Below the pieces are notes generated by a model that was not told the origin of the DNA, did not search any database, and saw only the letters and a list, made by a program, of their open reading frames with translations. From positions 261,158 through 314,176 of the forward strand of contig JACQZE010000005.1 in NCBI GenBank assembly GCA_016207885.1: a stretch of DNA of 53,019 nucleotides, written 5' to 3'. Origin of the DNA: Nitrospirota bacterium (GTDB lineage: Bacteria > Nitrospirota > Thermodesulfovibrionia > UBA6902). Both the position numbers and the translations under genes were made by a program. This document shows, in pieces, positions 29,682-39,452 of this stretch; position 1 is the first letter of the stretch, and the number at the start of each line of letters is the position of its first letter.

Positions 29682-30626
29682 TTGTTCGTATCAATAGTTG
29701 TTCCGCTTTACAACGAAGAAGAGAGCATACCGCATCTTTACTCATCGCTCAAGTCTGCCATGGACGCCGGCGGTAAGGCGTATGAGCTGATATTCATTGA
29801 TGACGGAAGCACTGACAGGACGATGAGCCTGATAAAAGAGCTCGCCAAAAAAGACGGCAATGTTAAACCGTTAAGCTTTCGCCGCAACTTCGGCCAGACA
29901 GCCGCGTTCGCCGCAGGGTTTGACTATGCAAAAGGCGACGTGATAGTCACTATAGACGGCGACCTTCAGAACGACCCGAAAGATATTCCAAAGCTCCTAT
30001 CCCTCATCGGCGAATATGACATAGTGAGCGGATGGAGGCGCAACAGAAAAGACAAGCTCATATCACGAAGGCTTCCCTCTGTCATGGCAAACCGGCTTAT
30101 AAGCTGGGTGACTGGCGTTAAGCTCCATGATTACGGATGCAGTCTTAAAGCATATAAGGCGGATGTTGTGAAGAATATAAACCTCTATGGAGAGATGCAC
30201 AGGTTTATCCCTGCGGTTGCAAGCTGGTACGGTGTGAAGATAGCCGAGGTTGAGACCACGCATCACCCGAGGAAATACGGCACATCCAAATACGGGATAG
30301 GAAGGACGATGAATGTCATCCTCGACCTCATCACCGTTAAATTCCTCCAGAGCTTCTCAACAAAACCGCTTCAGGCGTTCGGGCCGTGGGGACTTTTGTC
30401 CTGCGCCACAGGCGTGATAATCTCTCTTTACCTCACGATCATAAAGCTGTCAGGACAGGCCATAGGCGGCAGGCCGCTCCTTCTCCTCGGAATACTGCTC
30501 ATCATTGTCGGGATACAACTGATAGGCATGGGGCTTCTCGGCGAACTGCTCGTAAGGGTCTATCATGAGAGCCAGAAGAAGCCGATATACACACTGAGGA
30601 ACTCTGAAATTGAAGAAGGTTCTTAG
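29682..30626 (+). CDS. Polyprenyl-phosphate glycosyltransferase (GT2, ArnC/GtrB-like)
   Basis: A 314-residue GT-A enzyme that loads a sugar onto a polyprenyl phosphate. It starts VSIVVPLYNEEESIPHLY; the nucleotide-sugar motifs are FIDDGSTDRT, TIDGDLQNDP (DxD-like) and RRNFGQTAAFAAG. Two membrane helices lie near residues 235-255 and 265-290. The start is TTG at 29682 with AAGGAG five bases before it. The next gene overlaps its end by 17 bases. With the GT39 and flippase-like genes it forms a glycan-transfer set, perhaps for lipid A or another envelope glycan. Confidence 0.88.
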   Translation: MFVSIVVPLYNEEESIPHLYSSLKSAMDAGGKAYELIFIDDGSTDRTMSLIKELAKKDGNVKPLSFRRNFGQTAAFAAGFDYAKGDVIVTIDGDLQNDPKDIPKLLSLIGEYDIVSGWRRNRKDKLISRRLPSVMANRLISWVTGVKLHDYGCSLKAYKADVVKNINLYGEMHRFIPAVASWYGVKIAEVETTHHPRKYGTSKYGIGRTMNVILDLITVKFLQSFSTKPLQAFGPWGLLSCATGVIISLYLTIIKLSGQAIGGRPLLLLGILLIIVGIQLIGMGLLGELLVRVYHESQKKPIYTLRNSEIEEGS

Positions 30627-31506
30627 TTTCGGGCTTAAACTCCTTGTCAGCTTAACGCTTCTCTATCTCTTCTTTTCAAAAGTTGATATCCAAAATATCC
30701 TCGCTGCACTGAAGCAGACAAACCTTGCTATATTTTTTGCGGGATTTGCGGTATATACAAGCTCAATTTTCATATCAGCAAAGAGATGGTCGCTCTTCCT
30801 CCCTCCTTTTGTAAAATACTCCCGGCTTGCGTCACTCTATTTCATCGGCGCTTTCTTTAATACATTTCTGCCCGGCCTTGTAGGAGGAGACGCGGTGAAA
30901 GCGTATTATCTTTATAAGGAAAGATGCGAGGTCGGAGCCTCACTTGCATCCGTATTCATGGACAGGTATATGGGGCTTACTGCGCTTGCTATCATCGGCT
31001 TCATAGCATTCATCTTCGGGCATAATTATCTGGAAGGGACTAAATTATTCTGGCTTGTCCCCATCTTCTGCGGAACCTTTATATCCGCAAGCTTCTTCTT
31101 CTGGAATATCAACTGGGGAAAGATAAAATTCCTCAGCACATTTCACAAGCCGCTTATGGAGTTCAAGAAAAAAAGTGATGTCATCTTCAAAGGGCTTTTT
31201 TTAGGATTGATAATTCAATCTGTCGTAATAACTTCCTTCTACATATTATCCCTGTCGCTTGGATTTGACCTGCATATCATATACTTCTTTTTATTCATCC
31301 CGCTTATAACCGTTGCCACCGCCGTACCTTTGTCGGTAGCCGGATTGGGTATCAGGGAGGCAGGCTTCCTCATCCTATTCACAAAGGCAGGACTGACAGA
31401 GGTTGAGGCGCTCAGCCTTTCGCTCCTTATCTTCATTAATATGAGCATAGTCAGCCTGTTAGGCGGGCTAGAATTCTTCAGGCTCAGTAAGCCGAAAATT
31501 AAGTGA
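30610..31506 (+). CDS. Flippase-like membrane protein (LPG synthase TM / UPF0104 family)
   Basis: A 298-residue protein with about seven or eight membrane helices. Family features include FIGAFFNTFLPGLVGGDAVKAYYL, the charged SVFMDRYMGL, and VPLSVAGLGIREAG near the end, as in lysylphosphatidylglycerol-synthase membrane domains without the catalytic half. These are thought to move lipids or lipid-linked sugars. The start is TTG at 30610, overlapping the GT2 gene, so translation is likely coupled. Role here inferred from neighbours. Confidence 0.82.
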   Translation: MKKVLSFGLKLLVSLTLLYLFFSKVDIQNILAALKQTNLAIFFAGFAVYTSSIFISAKRWSLFLPPFVKYSRLASLYFIGAFFNTFLPGLVGGDAVKAYYLYKERCEVGASLASVFMDRYMGLTALAIIGFIAFIFGHNYLEGTKLFWLVPIFCGTFISASFFFWNINWGKIKFLSTFHKPLMEFKKKSDVIFKGLFLGLIIQSVVITSFYILSLSLGFDLHIIYFFLFIPLITVATAVPLSVAGLGIREAGFLILFTKAGLTEVEALSLSLLIFINMSIVSLLGGLEFFRLSKPKIK

Positions 31507-31538
31507 AGGGTTAAATGACTTCTTCCCCTCTATCAAGA

Positions 31539-31565
31539 GCCAACAGTAGGTGCCTTAAGCAGGAT
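31539..31565. repeat. 27-base repeat shared with the addA element
   Basis: This stretch (starting GCCAACAGTAGGTGCCTTAA) is identical to 19266-19292 inside addA. Here it is flanked by CCCCTC and GAGGGG, which can pair around it. It lies 31 bases before the mnmG ATG, so it is transcribed in the mnmG leader or spacer. Confidence 0.85.
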
Positions 31566-31595
31566 TGAGGGGTGTGTTTCTAATAAATAATTTTA

Positions 31596-33464
31596 ATGAA
31601 AAAAACTAACTTCGACATCATAGTCATCGGCGGAGGACATGCCGGCATTGAGGCGTCGCTTGCTTCAGCAAGGATGGGCCTGAGCGTCGCCCTCTTTACA
31701 ATGAGCGCAAAGACGATCGGCCAGATGTCATGCAACCCTGCAATAGGCGGATTGGCAAAAAGCCATCTTGTCCGGGAGATAGACGCGTTAGGCGGCGAGA
31801 TGGCAAAGATAACCGACAAGGCTGGCATACAATTTAAGATACTTAATAAGAGCAAAGGCCCTGCTGTCTGGGCAACAAGAGTTCAGTGCGACCGCGCGCT
31901 CTATAGAAAATATGCTTTGGAAGCTGTAGCAACACAAGAAAGGCTTGAGATAATAGAAGAGACGGTTGATAAAATCCTCTCTGAAGACGGAAAGATCCTC
32001 GGCATCAAGACCCCTTTCGGCGAATACCTTGCAAAGGCAGTTATCATCACGACCGGCACATTTCTTAACGGCCTCATACATATCGGGCTGAAGAATTATC
32101 CTGCAGGCAGAGTTGGAGAGCCGCCTTCATTAGGGGTTTCAGAGAGCCTTGCTGATATGGGATTAAAACTTGGGCGGCTCAAGACAGGCACACCGCCGCG
32201 CCTCGCGCATAAAGGCGTTGACCTCTCGGTCATGACAATACAGGACGGCGATAGGCCTCTGCCGCGCATCTCGATATTTACAAAAGAGATAACCAACCCG
32301 CAGCTTCCGTGCTATATGACATACACAAATAAAGAGACACATGAGATCATCCTCAACAACCTCCATGACTCGCCTCTATACAGCGGTGTTATAAAAGGGG
32401 TCGGCCCGAGATACTGCCCTTCTATTGAAGACAAGGTTGTGCGGTTCAAAGAGAGAGAGAGGCATCAGGTCTTTCTTGAGCCTGAGGGACTGGATGTGGA
32501 TGAGTATTACGCAAACGGCATATCAACGAGCCTTTCAGAAGATGCTCAGACAAAGTTCGTTAAGAGCATCGCCGGGCTTGAGAACGCAAAGATAACCAAA
32601 TTCGGATACGCGATCGAATACGATTATGTTTATCCCACACAGCTCCTTCCATCGCTTGAGACAAAGTTGATAGATGGCCTCTTTTTAGCCGGACAGATAA
32701 ACGGCACATCAGGCTATGAAGAGGCTGCGGCACAGGGACTGATGGCAGGCATAAACGCCGCGCTCAAGATAAAGGGCAAAGACCCGATGATCCTCAGCAG
32801 GGATGAGGCGTACATCGGCGTGCTGATAGATGACCTTGTTACAAAAGGGACAAAAGAGCCATACAGGATGTTCACCTCAAGGGCTGAATACCGGCTGCTC
32901 TTAAGACAGGACAACGCAGACCTGCGCCTCATGGAAAAGGGGCATGACATCGGGCTTATAAACAAAGAGAGCCTTGACCTGCTTCATTACAAAAAGGAAG
33001 CGACAAAGGCTGAGATAAAAAGATTGAAGCACACAAGAGTCAAACCGCAGGAAGCAAATCCGGTTCTGAACAGTCTCAAAAGCACAGAGATAAAAGAGGA
33101 TGTCAGCCTTTACCAACTTCTCAAGAGGCCGGAGGTGGAGTATTCTGATATCGAAAAAATATCTCCGCGGAAAGATGAGCTCTCTCCTGACATTATCAAT
33201 CAGGTAGAGATACAGACAAAATACATAGGTTATATAAAACGCCAGGCCGAACTTGCTGAAAGATTAAAGAAGATAGAGATGGTAAAGATACCTGAAGGTT
33301 TTGTATATAGAGGAATACCAGGGCTGTCAAACGAAGTAGTCGGCAAGCTCGAAGAGATAAAACCGCTCAACCTCGGACAGGCAGGCAGGATCCCCGGCGT
33401 CACACCTGCTGCGATATCGCTTTTGATGGTGGCGGTTGAGAGGGATATGAGGCGAAATAGGTAA
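31596..33464 (+). CDS. mnmG: tRNA uridine-modification enzyme MnmG (GidA)
   Basis: A 622-residue FAD enzyme that, with MnmE, builds the cmnm5 or nm5 side chain on U34 of tRNAs. The FAD motif is IIVIGGGHAGIEAS near the N-terminus, followed by CNPAIGGLAKSHLVREIDALGG. The catalytic-type Cys is in LPCYMTYTN, and the C-terminal MnmE-interacting helices lie in the last 100 residues. Its partner mnmE is 14 kb away at 47553 rather than adjacent as in many bacteria, and rsmG does not follow. No good ribosome site precedes the ATG. Confidence 0.96.
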   Translation: MKKTNFDIIVIGGGHAGIEASLASARMGLSVALFTMSAKTIGQMSCNPAIGGLAKSHLVREIDALGGEMAKITDKAGIQFKILNKSKGPAVWATRVQCDRALYRKYALEAVATQERLEIIEETVDKILSEDGKILGIKTPFGEYLAKAVIITTGTFLNGLIHIGLKNYPAGRVGEPPSLGVSESLADMGLKLGRLKTGTPPRLAHKGVDLSVMTIQDGDRPLPRISIFTKEITNPQLPCYMTYTNKETHEIILNNLHDSPLYSGVIKGVGPRYCPSIEDKVVRFKERERHQVFLEPEGLDVDEYYANGISTSLSEDAQTKFVKSIAGLENAKITKFGYAIEYDYVYPTQLLPSLETKLIDGLFLAGQINGTSGYEEAAAQGLMAGINAALKIKGKDPMILSRDEAYIGVLIDDLVTKGTKEPYRMFTSRAEYRLLLRQDNADLRLMEKGHDIGLINKESLDLLHYKKEATKAEIKRLKHTRVKPQEANPVLNSLKSTEIKEDVSLYQLLKRPEVEYSDIEKISPRKDELSPDIINQVEIQTKYIGYIKRQAELAERLKKIEMVKIPEGFVYRGIPGLSNEVVGKLEEIKPLNLGQAGRIPGVTPAAISLLMVAVERDMRRNR

Positions 33465-33485
33465 AATTATGGAAGTCCGACTTCC
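33464..33485. repeat. 22-base repeat, copy after mnmG
   Basis: AAATTATGGAAGTCCGACTT with two further bases begins at the last base of the mnmG stop. It contains the short hairpin GGAAGT-CCG-ACTTCC. The identical 22 bases follow yidC at 47287-47308. Confidence 0.8.
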
Positions 33486-33515
33486 AATGTTACTTGCTGA
33501 ATTTATCGTAATTTA

Positions 33516-34358
33516 TTATTGAGTGTGAGCTTCTATTTCTTTTCTCAGATTTTCAGCAAAATCATCTGCTTCTTCTTCTTTGATAAAAGAGTGGTTGCAC
33601 GGCATTTTGTGCAATATGTTTTGTGCCTTATCATATGCTGATCTAACCATTGAATCACGCGGACTTCCAAGCAGTACATTAAACGCAAAAGGTTCTCCAC
33701 CATCATAAAGGCTTTCAAGCCTGCCCAACCACTTGTGAGCCTTATCAATTACCTCATTTGAATCTATTAAATCAAAAGAAATAGGTTCATTTATATGCCA
33801 TTTTTCATTCTTCCACGAATAATGGAATTCATGTTCATAATTGCTGCCAATAATTTTATGCGACTCTAAATAGTGCAGGATTCTCTTTTCTTCAAAAGGC
33901 TTTTTATAGACTCTCCAGACATCATCATCAGTTCTGCTGGCACGTTCGGCTTTTTCATAATATTTATCAACGTAACGGGTGAAGATTTGTTCCAATGTTT
34001 TTTCTGGCTTATCTGTTAATCCGTATCCTTCAGGTGAAAACTGTAATGAGCTATCATCTATTGGCAATATCTGCGCAGCAAAACCTTTGGCACTGGTTGG
34101 TGATTCATTAAATGGAAGCTCGTTTATCAGCCTTTCCCCTTCTTCTTCAATTGTTGCCTGAATATATCTGACGCTCTTGCGGAAGTGCTCACTATCAAAG
34201 TTCGAGAAAATCTTCGATATACGGCTGTATCGTGTAGTACATGAAGCGCTCAGATACTTTGCCTTGGGTGCAAACAATATGACACCTACGTTGACAAATT
34301 CTCCAGTCACAATATCATGAACATATCTTAATATCGAAAAAGTATAAGGTGTTTTCAT
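33516..34358 (-). CDS. DUF3037-family protein
   Basis: A 280-residue soluble protein. The N-terminus TPYTFSILRYVHDIVTGEFVNVGVILFAP is typical of DUF3037 in its YSxLRYxxD...EFxNVGV pattern. Its function is unknown. Its start overlaps the stop of the HipA-like gene (ATGA), so the two are co-translated. I recall this pairing with a HipA-family kinase from other genomes. Base composition is more AT-rich than the neighbouring mnmG, suggesting transfer. Confidence 0.75.
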   Translation of the reverse strand: MKTPYTFSILRYVHDIVTGEFVNVGVILFAPKAKYLSASCTTRYSRISKIFSNFDSEHFRKSVRYIQATIEEEGERLINELPFNESPTSAKGFAAQILPIDDSSLQFSPEGYGLTDKPEKTLEQIFTRYVDKYYEKAERASRTDDDVWRVYKKPFEEKRILHYLESHKIIGSNYEHEFHYSWKNEKWHINEPISFDLIDSNEVIDKAHKWLGRLESLYDGGEPFAFNVLLGSPRDSMVRSAYDKAQNILHKMPCNHSFIKEEEADDFAENLRKEIEAHTQ

Positions 34359-34867
34359 TGCAATATCCTCCTTACTTCATCAATGAATTCATTAACATGG
34401 TTTGAGATGCCAATCAGGTGATTAGTTATTTTAGGCATCTGAATCATGGCATCGAAAGCAAATACTTCACTTGCTACCTGCTTGAGTGATTGAGGAATTG
34501 CTTCTCCAATAGGCCATGTAAACAAACCTCCAGTAATGACTTTGCTGCCAAAATTATGACCTGAGCTACTCCTGATATCGCTTTCAAGCTGTGGGTCTTT
34601 GATTATATCTGCCAGCTCTGGATTTACAATAATTATCGCAGGTTCAGGCGTTGGAATATTAAGGAATCCTGCAAGTTGAGATGCCATTAGTTCAGAAAAA
34701 AGCCCTACCTCCGTATTGACTACCCCGGCTCTCAGCTTGACGACATATTCACCGATTATTTCACCATCTGCATCTTCACAAAAGAAAAGGCATGGACGAG
34801 TCCGGCCTGATGTCATTCGTCTTTGATAAGAACTGGCATGTAGGTATGGGATAGCCATATTATCCAT
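34355..34867 (-). pseudogene. HipA-like kinase protein lacking the catalytic loop (internal deletion)
   Basis: A 170-residue protein. The first 140 residues fit the HipA-like kinase family that pairs with DUF3037: EYVVKLRAG (ATP-lysine strand), ELMASQLAGFLNIPTPEPAI and FGSKVITGG. The sequence EVFAFDAMIQ is where the catalytic NxDRxxxNPNLL loop should follow. Instead it goes straight to a short C-terminal helix, FIDEVRRIL. The catalytic and metal-binding residues are therefore missing. Full-length relatives are roughly 240-270 residues as I recall. It overlaps the preceding HsdR stub stop by one base. Confidence 0.65.
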
Positions 34868-35163
34868 TAACTCTTCCCAAATGCCCCCTGCAAAACCGTC
34901 TGCTGCATCCCAGCGCCGACTGTGTGAGTATTATCTTTAGCCTCATCAATAATAGCTATCGGGATATTGGGTTTATAGTACAGAATATAACCAGCACGCT
35001 TCTTTTTGCCACGAGCGGTCAAATGCCCCCTGACATAAATACGGCCATCAGTAAAAGACACCTCTTCATGTATCTGTTTCTGAACATCCCAGCCAGACTT
35101 GGTAATAGCTGGAGTGATATATTTTGTGCAGATATCTCTTTCAGAAAGGTCTTTTTTACTCAT
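34867..35163 (-). pseudogene. Type I restriction HsdR N-terminal remnant
   Basis: A 98-residue stub matching only the start of EcoEI-type HsdR: LSERDICTKYITPAITKSGWD, then GRIYVRGHLTARGKKKRAGYILYYKP, IPIAIIDEAKDN and VGAGMQQ. The nuclease motif is present, but the sequence diverges after MQQ and stops, losing the helicase motor of several hundred residues. No hsdM or hsdS is nearby. The join leads directly into the HipA-like gene, so a deletion probably fused what remained of a defence island. Confidence 0.75.
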
Positions 35164-35339
35164 ATTAATTTATGTGAGTTCAACTGCCATAATTATGTTA
35201 TTCCCTGTAAGTTCCCGCTATTATAAAACTATAAGCAGAAAGTTAAAAGATAAAATCGATGAATCGTTGATTTCAGAATGTTCGTTTGAGATGTCCGAAA
35301 AAATCGGACAACTGAAAATTGTTGCTAATTGCGCAGAAT

Positions 35340-36644
35340 TTATCCGTATATCAACTTAAATAACTTCCCTGCCAATTCCTTGTTCAGCACCTTCAGGATA
35401 TTATGACTTTCAATTGCTGCGGTCTTGTTGTTCGAGGTCAAATATAATATTCCGAGATAGTAATGCGCCTCGGCAAAACCCGGTTTAAGCTTCACAGCCT
35501 GCTGCAGTGAAGATATCGCATCTTTATAGTTCCCTGTTTTTTGATTGGCGATTCCGAGGTTGTAATAGGCATCCGCAAAATCCGGCTTCAGCTTGACTGC
35601 CTGCTTGTTGGCCTCGATACCTTCCTTGAACATCCCAAGATTAGCGTATGCGATGCCCATGTAATAATATGCATCAGGGAAATCATTATCCAGCCTTATC
35701 GCCTGCTTCAGCGCGTCCAGCGATTCTTTGTACATGCCCTTCTTGCCGTATATGACACCGAGGCTGAAGTGCGCGTCAGTAAAATCAGGCGACAATCTGA
35801 CAGCCTCTTTGTATGCTTTGATCGCCTCTTTATTTCTGTCTAACTTTTCACAGGCTATGCCTAAATAATAATGCGCCTCGGCAAAACCGGGCTTCAGGCG
35901 TATCGCCTCTCTTAAGACCTGTGCAGCCTCTTTGTCCGCCTTTACCTGAATAAGAAAATAGCCTAAGTAAAACCAGTAGTCCGCGGTCTTCTTATAGTTT
36001 TTGATCGTCTTGTCGAGAGAAGCGATATTCCTGTCTGATATCTTTTCTGTTATGAGAGACGCAGGCATCGCAAGGATGATACGCTCTGCCCTTTTAATGA
36101 GAAAGGTTACGATGCCGATGACCGCTCCGTCTTTAGTGAATACAGGGCTGCCGCTCTCTCCGTGCGAAGCAGGCGCGGTGATATGAATGGCCTTTGTCCC
36201 GGACGGCGTTGTCCTATATCCATCAAAAACACCTTCATGGATCGTGTTCCCGGCTTCGGTTGAAGCGCTGATAAGATAGACCTGATCTTTGCTATTTATT
36301 TTTCCGGCATCCGCAAATCTGACCGCCGGAAAGCTGCTGCCTTTTGCCTTGAGAATAACGAGGTCATTCTCCTTGTCAGCATAAATTACGCCTTCAACCT
36401 GAAGCTCCCTGCTGCCCGACCAAACCCTGACCTTATCAGCGATGCCTATCACATGATAATTCGTAACTATCGCGCCGTCAGCGCTTGCAAAAAATCCAGT
36501 GCCTTCGGTGAGGTCTTCGCCTTTATCGCTGTATGCCTTGACCAGCACGATAGACCTGCTGTTCTCGCTGAAGACCTTTTTGCTGTCGGCAAAAGAGAGA
36601 GAAGGCAGGAGCAGCAGCAACAGAATAACACATCTGAAGATCAC
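35340..36644 (-). CDS. Exported trypsin-like (DegP-type) protease with TPR repeats
   Basis: A 434-residue protein with signal peptide MIFRCVILLLLLLPSLSFA. The S1 protease triad is His63 (TNYHVIG), Asp93 (ENDLVIL) and Ser163 (GESGSPVF). From about residue 225 five to six TPR repeats follow (AEAHYYLGIACEKLDRNKEA and similar units of 34 residues), a scaffold for protein contacts. There is no PDZ domain, unlike DegP. The GTG start overlaps the phoU stop (GTGA), placing it as the last gene of the pst-phoU operon. Its role in phosphate response is not known to me. Confidence 0.85.
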   Translation of the reverse strand: MIFRCVILLLLLLPSLSFADSKKVFSENSRSIVLVKAYSDKGEDLTEGTGFFASADGAIVTNYHVIGIADKVRVWSGSRELQVEGVIYADKENDLVILKAKGSSFPAVRFADAGKINSKDQVYLISASTEAGNTIHEGVFDGYRTTPSGTKAIHITAPASHGESGSPVFTKDGAVIGIVTFLIKRAERIILAMPASLITEKISDRNIASLDKTIKNYKKTADYWFYLGYFLIQVKADKEAAQVLREAIRLKPGFAEAHYYLGIACEKLDRNKEAIKAYKEAVRLSPDFTDAHFSLGVIYGKKGMYKESLDALKQAIRLDNDFPDAYYYMGIAYANLGMFKEGIEANKQAVKLKPDFADAYYNLGIANQKTGNYKDAISSLQQAVKLKPGFAEAHYYLGILYLTSNNKTAAIESHNILKVLNKELAGKLFKLIYG

Positions 36645-37303
36645 AGTTTGCCCGGCTCCATATGCCGTATGATCTTGCCTTCAACCATGTATATGACATC
36701 CTCGGCGATGTTTGTCGCGTGGTCAGCGATCCTCTCAAGATATTTTGAAACATAGGTCACCTTGACCACCCGCGTTATTGTGGAAGGGTCGCGGATCATC
36801 ATCTCCATAAGCTCTTCACATACCGCGCTGTTAAGGTCATCCACCTCGTCATCACGCATGATGACATCCTTTGCAAGAGATGTGTTCTCGCTCACAAAGG
36901 CGTTGATCGTATCAATCACCATGCGCTGCGCTATTCGTGACATGCGCGGTATGTCTATATAGGGCTTCAGCACCGGCTCTTTGTTCAGTTCAACCGCCCT
37001 CTCGGCGACATTGACCGCGTTATCAGCTATCCTCTCCATATCCGTGGTTATCTTCATCGCTGTTGTTATGAAGCGGAGATCCTTGCCCATCGGCTGCTTG
37101 AGCGCGAGAAGCCTTATACACTCCTCGTCGATCGCAACGTCATACCGGTTGATATCCCTGTCCTTCTCTATTACCTGATACGCAAGCCCTGAATCCCTGT
37201 CTACAAGCGATCTGACAGAGTCCCCGATGGCTGCTTCAACGAGCGATGCCATCTTCAGCAGCATATCTTTGAGATGTTCCAACTCCTGTATTCTGACGGT
37301 CAT
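36641..37303 (-). CDS. phoU: Phosphate-signalling protein PhoU
   Basis: A 220-residue protein of two three-helix bundles that links the Pst transporter to PhoR and represses the Pho regulon when phosphate is ample. Metal-site-type motifs are DRDINRYDVAIDEE with LRFITTAMKI in the first bundle, and MRDDEVDDLN with VTYVSKYLERIADHATNIAE in the second. A GGGAGG sequence precedes the ATG. It follows pstB by 27 bases and overlaps the protease-TPR gene. Confidence 0.95.
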   Translation of the reverse strand: MTVRIQELEHLKDMLLKMASLVEAAIGDSVRSLVDRDSGLAYQVIEKDRDINRYDVAIDEECIRLLALKQPMGKDLRFITTAMKITTDMERIADNAVNVAERAVELNKEPVLKPYIDIPRMSRIAQRMVIDTINAFVSENTSLAKDVIMRDDEVDDLNSAVCEELMEMMIRDPSTITRVVKVTYVSKYLERIADHATNIAEDVIYMVEGKIIRHMEPGKL

Positions 37304-37330
37304 TATCCAAACCTCCCGGTTAAAAAGTAA

Positions 37331-38146
37331 TTATCCATAACGGCCGGTAATATAATCCTGCGTAAGCCGGTGTTCGGGATTAACAAATATCGCGTTCGTG
37401 TCATCGACCTCAACAAGGCTGCCTAAATGAAAGAACGCGGTCCTCTGGGACACGCGCGCAGCCTGCTGCATCGAATGGGTCACTATTATGATCGTATAAT
37501 TCCGGCGCAGTTCATTGATCAATTCCTCAATCTTCGCCGTAGCGATCGGGTCAAGCGCCGAGCAGGGCTCGTCCATCAGGATTATCTCCGGATGCACCGA
37601 TATGGCGCGCGCGATGCAAAGCCTCTGCTGCTGCCCGCCTGAGAGGCTTGTGCCGGGATGGTCAAGCTGGTCTTTCACTTCTTTGAAAAGGCCTGCCCTC
37701 TCAAGGCTCGTAATGACTATTTCATCGAGTTCGGACTTGTTCCGTGCCAGCCCGTGAATGCTCGGCCCGTATGCCACGTTCTTGTAAATTGACTTGGGAA
37801 AAGGGTTGGGTTTCTGAAAGACCATCCCTATGCGCGCCCGAAGCAGCACCGGGTCCATGTTCCTGTCATAAATATTTTCCCGGTCGATTGTAATTTCACC
37901 TTCAACCCTGCAGTCTTTGATCGTATCGTTCATACGGTTAATGCAGCGGAGGAAGGTGGATTTCCCGCAGCCGGAGGGACCGATAAATGATGTGACCTCT
38001 TTTTCCGCTATATCAACGCTGACGTCCTTGATCGCGCGTTTCTCGCCGTAATACACATTCACGTTTCTGCAGGAGATCTTTATTCTCCCGTCGTTGAGCA
38101 GGGGACTGCCGACTGTTTCAAAAATATCATCATGTGACATTACCAT
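37331..38146 (-). CDS. pstB: Phosphate ABC transporter ATP-binding protein PstB
   Basis: A 271-residue ATPase of the PstSCAB phosphate importer. Walker A is GPSGCGKST, the signature is [15 protein letters not shown], and Walker B is [14 protein letters not shown]. The switch His lies in [14 protein letters not shown]. Typical PstB openings such as [16 protein letters not shown] are present. ATG at 38146 is used, with GGAGG about 13 bases upstream; a second ATG two codons on is possible. It lies seven bases after pstA. Confidence 0.97.
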   Translation of the reverse strand: MVMSHDDIFETVGSPLLNDGRIKISCRNVNVYYGEKRAIKDVSVDIAEKEVTSFIGPSGCGKSTFLRCINRMNDTIKDCRVEGEITIDRENIYDRNMDPVLLRARIGMVFQKPNPFPKSIYKNVAYGPSIHGLARNKSELDEIVITSLERAGLFKEVKDQLDHPGTSLSGGQQQRLCIARAISVHPEIILMDEPCSALDPIATAKIEELINELRRNYTIIIVTHSMQQAARVSQRTAFFHLGSLVEVDDTNAIFVNPEHRLTQDYITGRYG

Positions 38147-38153
38147 GCTTTTT

Positions 38154-39452
38154 CTACCACCTCCGCTCGAACTTTTTCCGAAGAATAACCGCTATGGCAT
38201 TCATTATCAAAAGGAAGGCAAGCAGCACCATTATTGTGGCTGATGTGCGCTCGACAAAGGCCCTTTCCGGACTGTCGGCCCAGAGGTATATTTGTACAGG
38301 AAGTACGGTTGCCTTGTCAAATGCGCCCGCAGGGATGTCGACAATGAAGGCCACCATGCCGATCATAAGCAGCGGCGCTGTTTCACCCAGGGCGCGGGCC
38401 ATGCCGATGATCGTGCCTGTCAGCATTCCCGGAAGCGCAAGCGGCAGCACATGATGCAGAACCGCCTGCATCCTTGAGGCGCCGACACCGAGAGCCCCGG
38501 CCCTTATGGAAGGCGGGACCGCGAGAAGGGATGCGCGTGAAGCAATGATTATAGTGGGAAGCGTCATAAGAGTGAGAACGAGCCCGCCGACAAGTGGCGC
38601 AGAACGGGGCAATCCGAAAAAATTCAGGAATACCGCAAGCCCGAGCAGGCCGAATACGATGGAAGGCACGGCTGCAAGGTTATTGATATTCACCTCGATG
38701 ATGTCCGTCCAGATATTCTTGGGCGCGAACTCCTCAAGGTAAACGGCTGTTGCAACCCCCAGCGGAAATGACAACAGCAGGGTCACAATCATTGTATAAA
38801 ATGAGCCCACCACCGCGCCCCATATCCCTGCAAGCTCGGGTTCGCGGGAGTCGCCGCCTGTAAAAAACGCCGTATTGAATTTCTTCCTGAGCGATTTCTG
38901 TTCTGCCAGAGCATTGATCCACCTCACCGTGTTTTCGTTAATGCGGCCTGAACCCTCTGCTTCGATCTTGATATGCCCCTTGATATACATATCAACATCG
39001 TCGTCCGCGGGAAGCCATACCTGTTGAGTTGTCCCGATAAGCCCGGGATCTTCCATGACCATTTCACGTAACTGAAAGGCAGCTCCGGAGCTGACGATGG
39101 AGTTGAGATCACGCTTTTCGCGCCTCTCCGATACGTCGGGAAATATGCTGCCCAGGGCTGTCTTGACCAGTGCGCCGTAATCAGCCTGAGAGAGTATCTC
39201 CGGGTCTTTCCCATGGCCAGGGTCGATCACGTCCTGAGCAAACGTGATCTCAAGCCTGATAAATGTCTGCTGAAAGGCTGAATATCCGCTCCCGATGATC
39301 GATATGAAAAGTATTGCCAGCATCGCTAATGCCGATAGTATCGCAATGACCCCTGATGCCCTGAATATATTCTCTTTGGCATAACGCCATTTCAGCTTTG
39401 ATTTTATTAATTGCAGCCTGGCTTCGTGGCTGTTCAGCTCCGCTCTACTCAT
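38154..39452 (-). CDS. pstA: Phosphate ABC transporter permease PstA, long form
   Basis: A 432-residue permease. After one membrane helix near residues 33-55 there is a periplasmic domain of about 150 residues (DUF3333-like). The six-helix permease core follows, with the EAA-type loop in [25 protein letters not shown]. The N-terminal cytoplasmic part is polar ([14 protein letters not shown]). Long PstA proteins are known in several Proteobacteria. Its start overlaps the pstC end by eight bases. Confidence 0.95.
   Translation of the reverse strand: MSRAELNSHEARLQLIKSKLKWRYAKENIFRASGVIAILSALAMLAILFISIIGSGYSAFQQTFIRLEITFAQDVIDPGHGKDPEILSQADYGALVKTALGSIFPDVSERREKRDLNSIVSSGAAFQLREMVMEDPGLIGTTQQVWLPADDDVDMYIKGHIKIEAEGSGRINENTVRWINALAEQKSLRKKFNTAFFTGGDSREPELAGIWGAVVGSFYTMIVTLLLSFPLGVATAVYLEEFAPKNIWTDIIEVNINNLAAVPSIVFGLLGLAVFLNFFGLPRSAPLVGGLVLTLMTLPTIIIASRASLLAVPPSIRAGALGVGASRMQAVLHHVLPLALPGMLTGTIIGMARALGETAPLLMIGMVAFIVDIPAGAFDKATVLPVQIYLWADSPERAFVERTSATIMVLLAFLLIMNAIAVILRKKFERRW

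Noticed and set aside
35297-35313. Small hairpin GTCCGA-AAAAA-TCGGAC in the gap between the HsdR stub and the protease-TPR gene.
   Set aside because: It has a six-base stem without a T-run and is not placed behind a stop codon; too weak to call a terminator.
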